A stretch of 64,000 nt of DNA from SP197 sp965242595 (GCA_965242595.1 OZ251464.1:1364001-1428000), one strand, 5' to 3'; numbered from the stretch's first letter, positions 7,422-16,252 are shown. Numbers and translations: made by a program. The notes: generated by a model not told the origin, from the sequence alone.

Positions 7422-8651
7422 ATGAAAAAGCGCCATTGCTGGCCCGAAGGGCATTGGAACTGGCCGGTGAAGCTGGTCCACAAGCACGGCCTGCGTTGCG
7501 GCGAGATGATCTGGATCGGCGGCCAGGTGGACATGACGCCGGCCGGGCGGGTGCTGAACCATGGCGACCTCGCCCTGCAAACCCGCCGCGTCATGGGCCA
7601 TGTGGCCCGCGTGCTGGAAGGCCTGGACTGCGACCTGGAAGACCTGGTGACCCTGCTCGCCTTCTATGTCAACGATGGCAGCGTGAGCCAGGACGCCTTC
7701 CTGAACATGGTGGGCGCCTGCCTGCCGCCCGTCTGCCGCCCGGCCATTACCGCGGTGCCGGTTCCCTGGCTTGCCTATGAGGGGCTGGCGGTGGAGATCG
7801 AGGGCTATGCCATGCGCCGCAAGGATGGCGGGCGCATCCCGCGCAGCTATGCCCCCGTGATTCTGGGCCAGCCCTTGCCGGCGCCTTTCGCCCATGGCGT
7901 GCGCGCCGGGCGCATGATCTTCCTTTCGGCGCAGCAGCCCATCGATGTGGCCGGCGCCGTTTTCCACGCTGGCGACATCGTCGCCCAGACCCGCCAGGCG
8001 ATGGCCCAGGCGGGCCGGGTGCTGGCCCATTTCGGCGCCGGTTTCGACGATGTGGTGAAGATCAACCGCTGGTATGCGGGCGGGGCCGGCATCGCCGATT
8101 TCGAGGCGGCCGCCCTGGCCTGCGCTGCCCATTTCAACGAACCCGGCCCGGCGGCGACCGGGGTTCCCATCCCGCGCCATGCCGATAAAGGGGTGAAGAT
8201 CGCCATCTCCATGGTCGCTATGCTGGGCGAGGATGGCAGCCGTCTGCCGCGCCGTCATGCCTGGCCCGAAAGCCTGTGGGACTGGCATGTTCATCTTCCC
8301 TACAAGCACGGCCTGAAATGCGAGGAGATGATCTTTCTGGGCGGCCAGGTCTCCCTCGACAAACAGGGCAGGGCGGTCCACCCCGGCGACCTTTCGGCCC
8401 AGACCCATGCCGCCATGGCCCATATCGGCGCCATCCTGGGCGAGCTGGGCGCCGCCTACGACGATGTCTGCAAGGTGACCACCGTCTATCGCGGCGATTG
8501 CGGCGCCGATGCGCTCCACGCCAACCTGCCGATCCGCTCGTCCTATTTCAGCGATCCCGGCCCGGCCTCCACCGGCGTGCCGCTGCCGGCGCTGGCCTAT
8601 GACGACATGGCGATCGAGATCGACATTTTCGCCATGAAGGAAGCGGACTGA
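7422..8651 (+). CDS. Three-domain Rid/YjgF-family protein
   Basis: A 409-residue protein made of three Rid (YjgF/YER057c/UK114) domains in a row: about residues 1-130, 131-265 and 266-409. Domains 1 and 3 begin alike (W-x3-W-x-W, then KHGLRCGEMIWIGGQV and KHGLKCEEMIFLGGQV); domain 2 is more divergent. RidA normally acts as a homotrimer that hydrolyses reactive imines and enamines with an arginine in a PARS motif. Here the matching positions read PAIT, PAAT and PAST, so by my alignment no domain keeps that Arg. The fusion could build a trimer from one chain. ATG 7422 has a GGGAGAGAG site; the stop TGA overlaps the argG start by one base, so the two are translationally coupled, tying this protein to arginine synthesis at least in expression. 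Confidence 0.85.
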   Translation: MKKRHCWPEGHWNWPVKLVHKHGLRCGEMIWIGGQVDMTPAGRVLNHGDLALQTRRVMGHVARVLEGLDCDLEDLVTLLAFYVNDGSVSQDAFLNMVGACLPPVCRPAITAVPVPWLAYEGLAVEIEGYAMRRKDGGRIPRSYAPVILGQPLPAPFAHGVRAGRMIFLSAQQPIDVAGAVFHAGDIVAQTRQAMAQAGRVLAHFGAGFDDVVKINRWYAGGAGIADFEAAALACAAHFNEPGPAATGVPIPRHADKGVKIAISMVAMLGEDGSRLPRRHAWPESLWDWHVHLPYKHGLKCEEMIFLGGQVSLDKQGRAVHPGDLSAQTHAAMAHIGAILGELGAAYDDVCKVTTVYRGDCGADALHANLPIRSSYFSDPGPASTGVPLPALAYDDMAIEIDIFAMKEAD

Positions 8652-9877
8652 TGGCCCAGGGGGAAGGCAGGGCGAGCGGCATCGCCAAGGTGGTGCTGGC
8701 CTATTCCGGCGGCCTCGATACCTCGGTGATCCTGCGCTGGCTGCAGGAAACCTATCGCTGCGAGGTGGTCACCTTCACCGCCGATCTCGGCGGCGGCGAG
8801 GAGCTGGCGCCCATCCGGGCCAAGGCCGAAGCCATGGGGGTGAAGGAGATCTATGTCGAGGATCTGCGCGAGGAATTCGTTCGCGATTATGTCTTTCCCA
8901 TGTTCCGGGCCAACGCCCTCTACGAAGGCGCCTATCTGCTGGGAACCTCCATCGCCCGCCCGCTGATCGCCAAACGCCAGACCGAAATCGCCCATGCCAG
9001 CGGCGCCGACGCCGTCGCCCATGGCGCCACCGGCAAGGGCAACGATCAGGTGCGCTTCGAACTCGGCTACGCCAGCCTCGATCCCGACATCCGCATCGTG
9101 GCGCCCTGGCGCGAGTGGGAGCTTTCCTCCCGCAGCGCGCTGATCGCCTGGGCCGAAAGCCGCCAGATCCCCATCCCCCGCGACAAGCGCGGCGAGGCGC
9201 CATTTTCGGTCGATGCCAATCTGCTGCACACCTCGGCCGAAGGCAAGGTGCTGGAAGACCCCTGGCAGGCGCCGCCAGCTTATGTCTATTCGCGCAGCGT
9301 CGATCCGCGCCAGGCGCCCGACGATCCGGCCGAGGTCGAAATCGCCTTCGAGAAGGGCGATGCGGTGGCGGTGGACGGCGAGGAGCTTTCCCCCGCCCGC
9401 CTGCTGACCCGCCTCAACGCCCTGGCCGGTGCCCATGGCATAGGCCGGCTGGATCTGGTGGAAAACCGCTTCGTCGGCATGAAAAGCCGCGGCGTCTATG
9501 AAACGCCGGGCGGCACGCTGCTGCTGGCTGCCCATCGCGCCATGGAGCAGATCACCCTGGACCGCGGCGCCGCCCACCTCAAAGACGAGCTGATGCCGCG
9601 CTATGCCGAGCTGATCTACAACGGCTTCTGGTTCGCGCCGGAACGGGCCATGCTGCAAGCGGCCATCGACCGCAGCCAGGAGCACGTTTCCGGCAGCGTC
9701 CGCATGCAACTCTACAAGGGCAGCTGCACCGTCACCGGCCGCCGCTCCCCCCATTCGCTCTACAGCCTGGCCCATGTCACCTTCGAGGACGACGCGGTCT
9801 ATGACCAGCGCGACGCCGAAGGCTTCATCCGCCTGAACGCCCTGCGCCTGCGTCTTGGTCGGCGCCGGGGAGGGTGA
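8651..9877 (+). CDS. argG: Argininosuccinate synthase
   Basis: A 408-residue enzyme joining citrulline and aspartate with ATP in arginine biosynthesis. The PP-loop AYSGGLDTSVIL lies near residues 16-27, followed by the typical HGATGKGNDQVRFE, the KRGEAPFSVDANLLH core and GIGRLDLVENRFVGMKSRG. Length is standard. The start codon overlaps the stop of the upstream triple-Rid gene (TGATG). Downstream it converges on a lipoprotein gene with an 80-base gap in which I see no clear terminator. Confidence 0.97.
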   Translation: MAQGEGRASGIAKVVLAYSGGLDTSVILRWLQETYRCEVVTFTADLGGGEELAPIRAKAEAMGVKEIYVEDLREEFVRDYVFPMFRANALYEGAYLLGTSIARPLIAKRQTEIAHASGADAVAHGATGKGNDQVRFELGYASLDPDIRIVAPWREWELSSRSALIAWAESRQIPIPRDKRGEAPFSVDANLLHTSAEGKVLEDPWQAPPAYVYSRSVDPRQAPDDPAEVEIAFEKGDAVAVDGEELSPARLLTRLNALAGAHGIGRLDLVENRFVGMKSRGVYETPGGTLLLAAHRAMEQITLDRGAAHLKDELMPRYAELIYNGFWFAPERAMLQAAIDRSQEHVSGSVRMQLYKGSCTVTGRRSPHSLYSLAHVTFEDDAVYDQRDAEGFIRLNALRLRLGRRRGG

Positions 9878-9957
9878 GGGCGGGTGTCTTCGTGAGCCTC
9901 CGATCTTATGCAGGCGGAATACTGCTACCGCGATTCGTGCCAGGATTCTGCGAGCGG

Positions 9958-10611
9958 TCAGTCAACCGTGGCAGCGTCCTTCTGGGCCGATAATTCATAT
10001 AGCCTGGCATCGCGTTGTGTTTCGATCGTCTTCACCAGATCGTCGCAATTCTGCTCGGCAGGCTGGCAGGATTTCTTGCGGTGGTTAGCATAATCGGTGC
10101 TCTGAAAATCGGGCACAGGATCGCATTGGCAGATTTCCATGCCCTTTGAGATAGTGGATGCCGCTTCGGCTTTCACCTGACGTTCCTGTTGAGCAAAGAA
10201 CTCATCGCGCGCTTCGATGCTTGCGAAACGATCCGGCACCAGGGCCACCGTGACACTGGCATCGTATTCGTGCATCGCCCCGCTTGCAGCATCCACCGCG
10301 ACACCGACGATGCCACCGAAGACGATGTTACCGAAAGTCATGTCCTGAAGGGAACTCTCCATGGTTACGATGCTGTCGAAATAGCCGTCCTTCATACAAT
10401 GCACGACGACGTCGTCCGCGCCCTTCTCCAATGAAACTGTGCCCGGGGTTGGATTGATGAATGCGACAATATCGCCACCCCGAACCAGTTTGCATTGTGC
10501 CTGTGGCGGATAGGTGATCACAGAGATATTCTGATCGCCGCCCTCGATGATTGTCGCACAAGCGCCCAACAACAAAGGTATTGCCATCAGGCTCATCCGG
10601 TAGAACGGCAT
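9958..10611 (-). CDS. PEGA-like outer-surface lipoprotein
   Basis: A 217-residue lipoprotein. The signal peptide (MPFYRMSLMAIPLLLGAC) ends in a LLGAC lipobox, with C18 as the lipidated residue. The next segment, NISVITYPPQAQCKLVRGG and GTVSLEKGADDVVVHCMKDGYFD, follows the pattern of PEGA-type beta domains, with two cysteines that may form a disulfide. A Gly-rich hydrophobic stretch (NIVFGGIVGVAVDAASGA) follows, then a charged tail with several more Cys. The frame is open further upstream, but ATG 10611 is required to make the lipoprotein signal. Its DNA is less GC-rich than argG next door. The role is unknown; the plus-strand frames here are shadows. Confidence 0.72.
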   Translation of the reverse strand: MPFYRMSLMAIPLLLGACATIIEGGDQNISVITYPPQAQCKLVRGGDIVAFINPTPGTVSLEKGADDVVVHCMKDGYFDSIVTMESSLQDMTFGNIVFGGIVGVAVDAASGAMHEYDASVTVALVPDRFASIEARDEFFAQQERQVKAEAASTISKGMEICQCDPVPDFQSTDYANHRKKSCQPAEQNCDDLVKTIETQRDARLYELSAQKDAATVD

Positions 10612-10682
10612 TGTTTTCCCTCGTAGAATGGCAAGGTGGGGAGACCTGTCGGAGCTCGATTGACCATTTCCTGAGGAGTCCA

Positions 10683-11069
10683 TCACGGAATTTGTGTGAT
10701 TTTCAGATACATTCCTTTGTATTTGCCAGCGAAATTGGCAATTCCCATAACGCAGAACACGCCGCCTATGGCGTGGAAGTTGCAATTCCCTCCACGATTG
10801 CACTTTCCTATGTTTGCCCTCATATTTGCCTTAAACCACGAAAGACGGAAGCAGCCGGCGGTCATGAGTTGATTGTATGCCTTGTTCCATTCAGATTCTT
10901 TGATATTCCTTTTATGACCTTTTGGATTTTTATGACCTCCCGGCATCCAATAGATAAGAGCAAATTCGCCCGGCGGTGTTTTCAATTTTCTCACCTCTTG
11001 CACCGTCCATTTTCTGTAAATAACCGTTCCCAGAGCGATTTCCGCCTTGATTCTGTCGAAAATGCCCAT
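10683..11069 (-). CDS. Hypothetical protein, AT-rich orphan
   Basis: A 128-residue protein of unknown function. It begins MGIFDRIKAEIALG and has a basic middle (HKNPKGHKRNIKESEW), a Cys/His-containing segment around CNRGGNCNFHAIGG, and an aromatic C-terminal part (FAGKYKGMYLK). No signal peptide or membrane span is evident. The start at 11069 is preceded by AAGGAA at good spacing; an in-frame ATG at 11123 lies inside the spacer behind the dioxygenase gene and is less likely. Base composition is much lower in GC than the purine operon upstream, as with the lipoprotein gene 70 bases further on, so the two may have arrived together. Confidence 0.55.
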   Translation of the reverse strand: MGIFDRIKAEIALGTVIYRKWTVQEVRKLKTPPGEFALIYWMPGGHKNPKGHKRNIKESEWNKAYNQLMTAGCFRLSWFKANMRANIGKCNRGGNCNFHAIGGVFCVMGIANFAGKYKGMYLKITQIP

Positions 11070-11132
11070 TTTCGTTCCTTCCGTGATGTCAGCCTTGCGC
11101 GGCGAGAGCGCCACGCACTCCACCCCGCCTCA

Positions 11133-11507
11133 TCACGACAAAGCCTCCACCTTCACCCCCAGCCTCTCGCCGATCCACAGGGCGTTGTCGCGGTGATCGG
11201 CGACCACATTGCCGCTCTCTGGGTGAATCATGATGGAAAGGCCGCGATGGTTCAGCATCAGCCAGGGGACGATGCGGGCGAACTCCTCCGGCTCGAAGGC
11301 CACCTGGTACATGGGCGCCAGATGCGGCCCCACCGGCTTGTCCCACACCCGGCCCAGCACGACCTCGAAGCGGCTGGCGATCTCGTCGCGCAGGGCCACG
11401 GCCGCGGCGCGGCTTTCCGGGCCGAAATTGACGTGCACGTGATAGCCCCGGATGGCGCCCACGTCCACGACATCGGCATCGGCGGCATCGGCGGCATCGG
11501 CGGCCAT
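11133..11507 (-). CDS. DOPA 4,5-dioxygenase family protein
   Basis: A 124-residue protein of the small DOPA 4,5-dioxygenase-like family: RGYHVHVNFG (metal-binding His pair), PVGPHLAPMYQVAF, and LSIMIHPESGN in the usual order. Plant and fungal relatives cleave the catechol ring of DOPA; bacterial members are small and their natural substrate is mostly unknown. The N-terminus carries a nine-base triplicated repeat encoding Ala-Asp-Ala-rich residues, which could vary in length. It starts two bases after the glutaredoxin gene and so lies at the end of the purine-bolA-grxD transcript. Confidence 0.82.
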   Translation of the reverse strand: MAADAADAADADVVDVGAIRGYHVHVNFGPESRAAAVALRDEIASRFEVVLGRVWDKPVGPHLAPMYQVAFEPEEFARIVPWLMLNHRGLSIMIHPESGNVVADHRDNALWIGERLGVKVEALS

Positions 11508-11509
11508 GG

Positions 11510-11851
11510 TCAGGCCGAATCGGTGGTGACGCCGTGCTGGTCCAGATAGCTCGCCAGCTCACCGCTGGCATACATTTCCTTCATGATGTCGCAGCCGCCC
11601 ACGAACTCGCCCTTGACATAGAGCTGCGGGATGGTGGGCCAGTCGCTGAAGGTCTTGATGCCGTCGCGGATCGCCGGGTCCGCCAGCACGTCGATGCCTT
11701 TGAAGCGCACCCCCAGATGGCTGAGAATCTGCACCGACGCGGCCGAAAACCCACACATGGGGAATACCGGCGTGCCTTTCATGAAGAGCACCACGTCGTT
11801 GGCCGCGATTTCGTTGTCGATGCGCTGTTTGGTGGCTGTGTCCAGGTTCAT
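11510..11851 (-). CDS. grxD: Monothiol glutaredoxin, Grx4 family
   Basis: A 113-residue CGFS-type glutaredoxin that carries [2Fe-2S] clusters, usually as a complex with BolA. The motif is PMCGFS with C33, followed by the conserved IDVLADPAIRDGIK and the glutathione-binding WPTIPQLYVKGEFVGGCDI block. It lies 20 bases after bolA in the same operon, the standard alphaproteobacterial pairing that supports a shared role in iron-sulfur trafficking and iron sensing. Confidence 0.96.
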   Translation of the reverse strand: MNLDTATKQRIDNEIAANDVVLFMKGTPVFPMCGFSAASVQILSHLGVRFKGIDVLADPAIRDGIKTFSDWPTIPQLYVKGEFVGGCDIMKEMYASGELASYLDQHGVTTDSA

Positions 11852-11871
11852 GGCGTTCTCCGGTGAGTTGG

Positions 11872-12102
11872 TCAGGGCGTGCGGGTGGTCAGGGCCAGGG
11901 CGTGCAGGTCGCCGCCCATCCTGCCCTTCAGCGCCTTATAGACCAGCTGGTGCTGCTGGACGCGGCTTTTGCCGCTGAAGGCGGCGCTGGTGACGGTGGC
12001 GGCGTAGTGGTTGCCGTCGCCGCGCAGATCTTCGATCTCCACGCTGGCGTCGGGAAAGTCCTCGCGGATCATGGCCTCGATCTCGGCCGCGCTCATCGCC
12101 AT
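11872..12102 (-). CDS. bolA: BolA family protein
   Basis: A 76-residue BolA/IbaG-type protein: two-layer alpha-beta fold with the invariant-type GDGNHYAATVTSAAFSGKSRVQQHQLVYKAL and a C-terminal LHALALTT. It partners with CGFS glutaredoxins in bridging iron-sulfur clusters. ATG 12102 is preceded by GGGGAGGAAAGGCG; a second in-frame ATG lies six bases on. The start overlaps the last ten bases of purL, giving tight coupling to purine synthesis. Confidence 0.94.
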   Translation of the reverse strand: MAMSAAEIEAMIREDFPDASVEIEDLRGDGNHYAATVTSAAFSGKSRVQQHQLVYKALKGRMGGDLHALALTTRTP

Positions 12103-14303
12103 CGCCTTTCCTCCCCGCCCGCCGCCATATAGTTCGGCAGCCAGCCCTCGTGCCGCTCGCGCAGGCTTGCCAGCGGTATGGACGCGCTGGCTTCGACTGT
12201 CAATGCGTCGCCCCCGGTGGTGCCCAGAACCAGGGCCGGAACGCCCGCCGCCTGTGCCCGCGCCACCGCTTCGGCCCCGTCCCCCGCCACCGCCAGCACA
12301 TAGCGCCCCTGGTCCTCGCCGAACCAGAAGGCATCCGCCGCCACGCCGGCGGGGGCGGCGACATGGCAGCCGATGCCGCCGGCCAGCGCCATCTCTGCCA
12401 GCGCCACCAGCAGGCCGCCATCGGCGACATCGTGACAGACCGTCACCAGCCCCTCGCCGATCAGGGCGCGCACGAAATCGCCGTTGCGGCGCTCGGCGGC
12501 CAGATCCACCGGCGGCGGCGGCCCCTGTTCGCGCCCCAGCAGCTCGCGCAGATAGAGGCTGGCGCCCAGATGGCCGCCACCGGCCCCGATCAGCGCCACG
12601 GCCTCGCCGGGGCGGGCAAAGCCGATGCGGGCCATGCGGTCCAGATCGTCGATCGTGCCGATGGCGCCGATGGCCGGCGTCGGCTGCACCTCGTGATCGC
12701 CGGTCTGGTTGTAGAACGAGACATTGCCGGAGACCACCGGCATGGCCAGGGCGCGGCAGGCCTCGCCGATGCCCTTCACCGCGCCCACGAAGGCCCCCAT
12801 GGTTTGCGGGCGTTCCGGGCTGCCGAAATTGAGGCAATCGGTCACCGCCAGCGGCCGGGCGCCGACGGCGGTCAGGTTGCGAAAGGCCTCGGCCACCGCC
12901 TGGCGCCCGCCCGCCACCGGATCGGCGGCGCAATAGCGCGGCGTGCAATCGGTGGCGATCGCCAGGCCGCCGCCGCCGGGCAGCTCCACCACGGCCGCAT
13001 CGCCGCCCGGGCGCTGCACGGTGCGGCCCATCACCAGATGATCGTATTGCTCCCAGATCCAGCGCCGCGAGGCGAGGTCCGGGCAGGCGATCAGGGTCAG
13101 CAGCGCCCGGTCCAGGGCGGGCGGCGGCGGCAGGGTGGCGGTCTCCAGCGGCGGCGGGGGTGGGGGCAGGCGCCAGGGGCGGTCATAAAGCGGCGCCTGT
13201 TCGGCCAGCGGGGCCAGCGGCAGGTCGGCCGCCAGCTCGCCGCCCTTGGTCAGTGCCAGGCGGCCGCTGGCGTCGATGCGGCCGATAACGGCGAAGTCCA
13301 GCTCCCATTTCGCGAACACGGCGCGGGCGCGGTCCTCCGCTTCGGGGCGAAGCGCCATCAGCATCCGCTCCTGGCTTTCGGAAAGCATGATCTCGAAGGC
13401 GCTCATGCCCTGCTCGCGGCAGGGCACGGCGTCCAGGTCCAGCGCCATACCGGTGCCGCCCCTGGTCGCCATCTCCACGGAGCCGCAGGCCAGCCCGGCC
13501 GCGCCCAGATCCTGGATGGCGAGGATGGCGTCGCCTTCCATCAGCTCCAGGCAGGCCTCCAGCAGCAGTTTTTCGGTGAAGGGATCGCCCACCTGCACCG
13601 TCGGGCGGCTGGCCTCCACATCGTCGCCGAAGGAGGCCGAGGCCATGCTGGCGCCGTGGATGCCGTCGCGCCCGGTTCTGGAGCCGACATAGACCACCGG
13701 CGCGCCGACGGCGGCGGCGGCGGCAGAGAAGATGCGGTCGGCGGGCCCGATGCCCACGCACAGGGCGTTGACCAGGTTGTTGCCGTTGTAGCTGGCGTGG
13801 AAGCCGATCTCGCCGCCCAGCGTCGGCACGCCCACGCAGTTGCCATAGGCGGCGATCCCGCCCACCACCCCGGCCACCAGATAGCGCGTGCGGGGATGTT
13901 CGGGCGCGCCGAGGCGGAGCGCGTTCATGCAGGCGATGGGCCGGGCGCCCATGGTGAAGATGTCGCGCATGATGCCGCCGATGCCGGTGGCGGCGCCCTG
14001 ATGGGGTTCGATGAAGCTGGGGTGGTTGTGGCTTTCCATCTTGAAGACGGCCGCCCGCCCGGCGCCGATATCGACCACGCCGGCGTTCTCGCCCGGCCCG
14101 CAGATCACCCAGGGGGCGTCGCTGGGCAGGGTTTTCAGCCATCGGCGGCTGGATTTGTAGGAACAATGCTCGCTCCACAGGGCGGAAACGATGCCCAGTT
14201 CGGTGAAGCTGGGGCGGCGGCCCAGAACGGCCAGCAGCCGGCGGTATTCGTCCCGGGTGAGGCCCAGGCGCAGGGCGGCTTCGGGGCCGGCCTCCGGCGT
14301 CAC
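12093..14303 (-). CDS. purL: Phosphoribosylformylglycinamidine synthase subunit PurL
   Basis: The 736-residue small-type synthetase subunit that makes FGAM from FGAR with ATP and ammonia delivered by PurQ, assembled through PurS. Diagnostic segments include LGRRPSFTELGIVSALWSEHCSYKSSR, KMESHNHPSFIEP (metal/ATP site), GGIMRDIFTMGARPIA and the second half-repeat with DCLNFGSPERP. The start is a GTG at 14303 whose bases overlap the purQ stop (GTGA), and the end runs into bolA. Length matches PurL of the PurS/Q/L type rather than the large single-chain enzyme. Confidence 0.96.
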   Translation of the reverse strand: MTPEAGPEAALRLGLTRDEYRRLLAVLGRRPSFTELGIVSALWSEHCSYKSSRRWLKTLPSDAPWVICGPGENAGVVDIGAGRAAVFKMESHNHPSFIEPHQGAATGIGGIMRDIFTMGARPIACMNALRLGAPEHPRTRYLVAGVVGGIAAYGNCVGVPTLGGEIGFHASYNGNNLVNALCVGIGPADRIFSAAAAAVGAPVVYVGSRTGRDGIHGASMASASFGDDVEASRPTVQVGDPFTEKLLLEACLELMEGDAILAIQDLGAAGLACGSVEMATRGGTGMALDLDAVPCREQGMSAFEIMLSESQERMLMALRPEAEDRARAVFAKWELDFAVIGRIDASGRLALTKGGELAADLPLAPLAEQAPLYDRPWRLPPPPPPLETATLPPPPALDRALLTLIACPDLASRRWIWEQYDHLVMGRTVQRPGGDAAVVELPGGGGLAIATDCTPRYCAADPVAGGRQAVAEAFRNLTAVGARPLAVTDCLNFGSPERPQTMGAFVGAVKGIGEACRALAMPVVSGNVSFYNQTGDHEVQPTPAIGAIGTIDDLDRMARIGFARPGEAVALIGAGGGHLGASLYLRELLGREQGPPPPVDLAAERRNGDFVRALIGEGLVTVCHDVADGGLLVALAEMALAGGIGCHVAAPAGVAADAFWFGEDQGRYVLAVAGDGAEAVARAQAAGVPALVLGTTGGDALTVEASASIPLASLRERHEGWLPNYMAAGGEERRWR

Positions 14304-14992
14304 GACAGCGCCTCCACCGCCTCCACCAGGGCGCGAAAGAAGGCGGCACCATCGCCGCTGCCCTGGCGGGGGAGGCTGGCATTTTCGGGATGGGGCATCA
14401 TGCCCAGCACATTGCCGGCGCGGTTGGCGATGGCGGCGATGGCGTCGCTGCTGCCATTGGGGTTGGCGCGCCAGGCGGGTTCGCCGGGGCCGGCGACATA
14501 GCGGAAGACGATGCGGCCGGAATCGCGCAGGCGGCGCAGCAGGGCGGCGTCGGCCGTGTAGTTGCCCTCGCCATGGGCCACGGGCACGCGCATGGTGGCG
14601 CCGGCCTTCAGGGTGCCGGTCAGCGGCTGCGGGTTTTCCAGCCGCAGATGGACATCGCGGCACACGAAATCCAGGCCGGCATTGCGCAACAGGGCGCCGG
14701 GCAGAAGGCCGGCCTCGATCAGCATCTGAAAGCCGTTGCACACGCCCAGCACCGGGCGCCCGGCCCGCGCCCGCCGCGCCACCTCCGCCATAGCCGGCGA
14801 GCGGGCCGCCATGGCGCCACAGCGCAGATAATCGCCATAGGAAAAGCCGCCCGGCAGCACCAGAAGATCGCAGGCGGGCAGGGCGCCATCGCCGTGCCAG
14901 ACCAATTCGGTAGTGGCGCCAGCGCCTTCCAGGGCCGCCTTCATCTCGGCCTCCCGGTTGGTGCCGGGAAAGACGACGATGGCGGCCTTCAC
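14300..14992 (-). CDS. purQ: Phosphoribosylformylglycinamidine synthase subunit PurQ
   Basis: A 230-residue class I glutamine amidotransferase supplying ammonia to PurL. VFPGTNRE starts the domain, GGFSYGDYLRCGA forms the oxyanion region, the nucleophile cysteine is in VLGVCNGFQ, and the His-x-Glu of the triad is in MMPHPE near the end. The start is GTG at 14992, 62 bases after purS. The stop overlaps the purL GTG by three bases, so the two subunits are translationally coupled. Confidence 0.95.
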   Translation of the reverse strand: MKAAIVVFPGTNREAEMKAALEGAGATTELVWHGDGALPACDLLVLPGGFSYGDYLRCGAMAARSPAMAEVARRARAGRPVLGVCNGFQMLIEAGLLPGALLRNAGLDFVCRDVHLRLENPQPLTGTLKAGATMRVPVAHGEGNYTADAALLRRLRDSGRIVFRYVAGPGEPAWRANPNGSSDAIAAIANRAGNVLGMMPHPENASLPRQGSGDGAAFFRALVEAVEALS

Positions 14993-15054
14993 GGCCCCGC
15001 CGCTGGCAGCGATCCGCCGTCGCCCGGCGCCGCCCAGGGCAAGACCATCATGAC

Positions 15055-15294
15055 TCAGGCCAGCTCGATGGCGTAGTTTTCGATCACGCTGTTGGCCAGC
15101 AGGCGACGGCACATGCGATCGACGCGTCGGCGGGCTTCGTCGCGGTCGTCGGCGGCCAGCTCCAGGTCGATCACCTTGCCTTGGCGCACCTCGCCCACGC
15201 CTTGAAAACCCAGCGTCGCCAGGGCGCGGGCGATGGCCTTGCCCTGGGGGTCCAGCACCCCCGGCTTGGGCGTGATGTGGATGCGGGCCTTCAC
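15055..15294 (-). CDS. purS: Phosphoribosylformylglycinamidine synthase subunit PurS
   Basis: The 79-residue assembly subunit that bridges PurL and PurQ. It reads as the family does: a KARIHITPKPGVLDPQGKAI start, a GFQGVGEVRQGKVIDLEL centre, and LANSVIENYAIEL at the end. The start is a GTG at 15294 that overlaps the purC stop (GTGA, four bases). Too small and with too unusual a start codon to be found by length alone, but the operon position makes it certain. Confidence 0.94.
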   Translation of the reverse strand: MKARIHITPKPGVLDPQGKAIARALATLGFQGVGEVRQGKVIDLELAADDRDEARRRVDRMCRRLLANSVIENYAIELA

Positions 15295-16091
15295 GATGCC
15301 GGTCGTCTGCGCCTGGCGCCGCCGCGCGCCCCACCGCCGGTCGGCGGGGAGGGGGTCAGGTTGTTGGTCTCGGGCATGATGCCCAGGCGCCGCGCCACCT
15401 CCCGGTAGGATTCGGCGACATCGCCCAAATCGCGCACGAACCGCTCCATGCCCATGGGCTCGTCGGTGGACATGTCCCACAGGAGGAAGCTGTCGGGGCT
15501 GATCTCGTCGGCCACCACCAGGCGCATGCTGTCTTCGAAATAAAGCCGGCCATAGGTCAGCGAAAAGCCCACCAGGCGGATGCCCACGGCCATGAACAGG
15601 CCGGTCATGAAATCGTCGATGCGCAGCGACAGGTGGATCATGTCGTCGATATCCTGGGCCGTCGCCCAGTCGAAGGCGGTGATGTGCTCCTCGCAGACAT
15701 GGGGATCGCCCAGCTCCTCGGAACGCAGATAAAACTCGACGATCGAGCGCGGCAGCCGGGTGCCCTCTTTCAGGGCGAATTTGCGGGCGAACTCGCCGGC
15801 GGCGACATTGTGGACCACCACCCCCACCGGCAGCACATCCACCTCGCGCACCAGCTGTTCCCTCATGTTCAGACGGCGGACGAAACGGGTCGGCACGCCA
15901 ATCTCGCCCAGCCGGGTGGTCAGATATTCGCTGATGCGGTTGTTGATGACGCCCTTGCCGTCGATCACGCCGCTTTTCTGCGGGCGGCGCGCATAGGCGA
16001 CATCCTTGAAATGCTGGACCAGAAAGCCCGGTTCGGGGCCTTCGTAGAAGTCCTTCGCCTTGCCTTCATATACGCGCCTGCGGCGAGCCAT
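15291..16091 (-). CDS. purC: Phosphoribosylaminoimidazole-succinocarboxamide synthase
   Basis: A 266-residue SAICAR synthetase, step 7 of purine synthesis, joining aspartate to CAIR with ATP. It starts RRRVYEGKAKDFYEG (nucleotide loop), then SGVIDGKGVINNRISEYL, the substrate loop around PVGVVVHNVAAGEFARKF, and EISPDSFLLWD. The C-terminal 20 residues (Gly/Arg-rich) extend beyond the usual end and overlap purS. ATG 16091 has AAGGAG upstream. It leads the operon purC-purS-purQ-purL-bolA-grxD. Confidence 0.96.
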   Translation of the reverse strand: MARRRRVYEGKAKDFYEGPEPGFLVQHFKDVAYARRPQKSGVIDGKGVINNRISEYLTTRLGEIGVPTRFVRRLNMREQLVREVDVLPVGVVVHNVAAGEFARKFALKEGTRLPRSIVEFYLRSEELGDPHVCEEHITAFDWATAQDIDDMIHLSLRIDDFMTGLFMAVGIRLVGFSLTYGRLYFEDSMRLVVADEISPDSFLLWDMSTDEPMGMERFVRDLGDVAESYREVARRLGIMPETNNLTPSPPTGGGARGGARRRRPAS

Positions 16092-16197
16092 GGCCAGACT
16101 CCTTCGATTCCTCGGATGTTTTCCGGCGCTGCCCCTGCGGGGATCGAAGGGGGCGCCGCGCCGGCTGGACGCAACCCTAACCGGCCAGCTTCCCCAG

Positions 16198-16213
16198 ACA
16201 CAACCTGTTGTGT
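16198..16213. promoter_or_regulatory. Inverted repeat upstream of purC, candidate operator
   Basis: A perfect palindrome ACACAA-CCTG-TTGTGT lies about 107 bases upstream of purC in the 320-base gap 16092-16411. On the minus strand its right arm is part of a TTGTGT that could serve as a -35 box, followed at 18 bases by TAGGGT. Placed on a probable purC promoter, it may be a repressor site; no matching regulator is visible here. The rest of the gap holds the plus-strand promoter below and otherwise nothing I can identify. Confidence 0.35.
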
Positions 16214-16252
16214 CCACAGGCCCTGCATCCACAAGCGGGCCGAACGACGAGC

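Noticed and set aside
12150..14501. Long plus-strand frame opposite purL
   Set aside because: His/Gln/Gly-rich low-complexity product, the mirror of purL codons; purL motifs are complete on the other strand.
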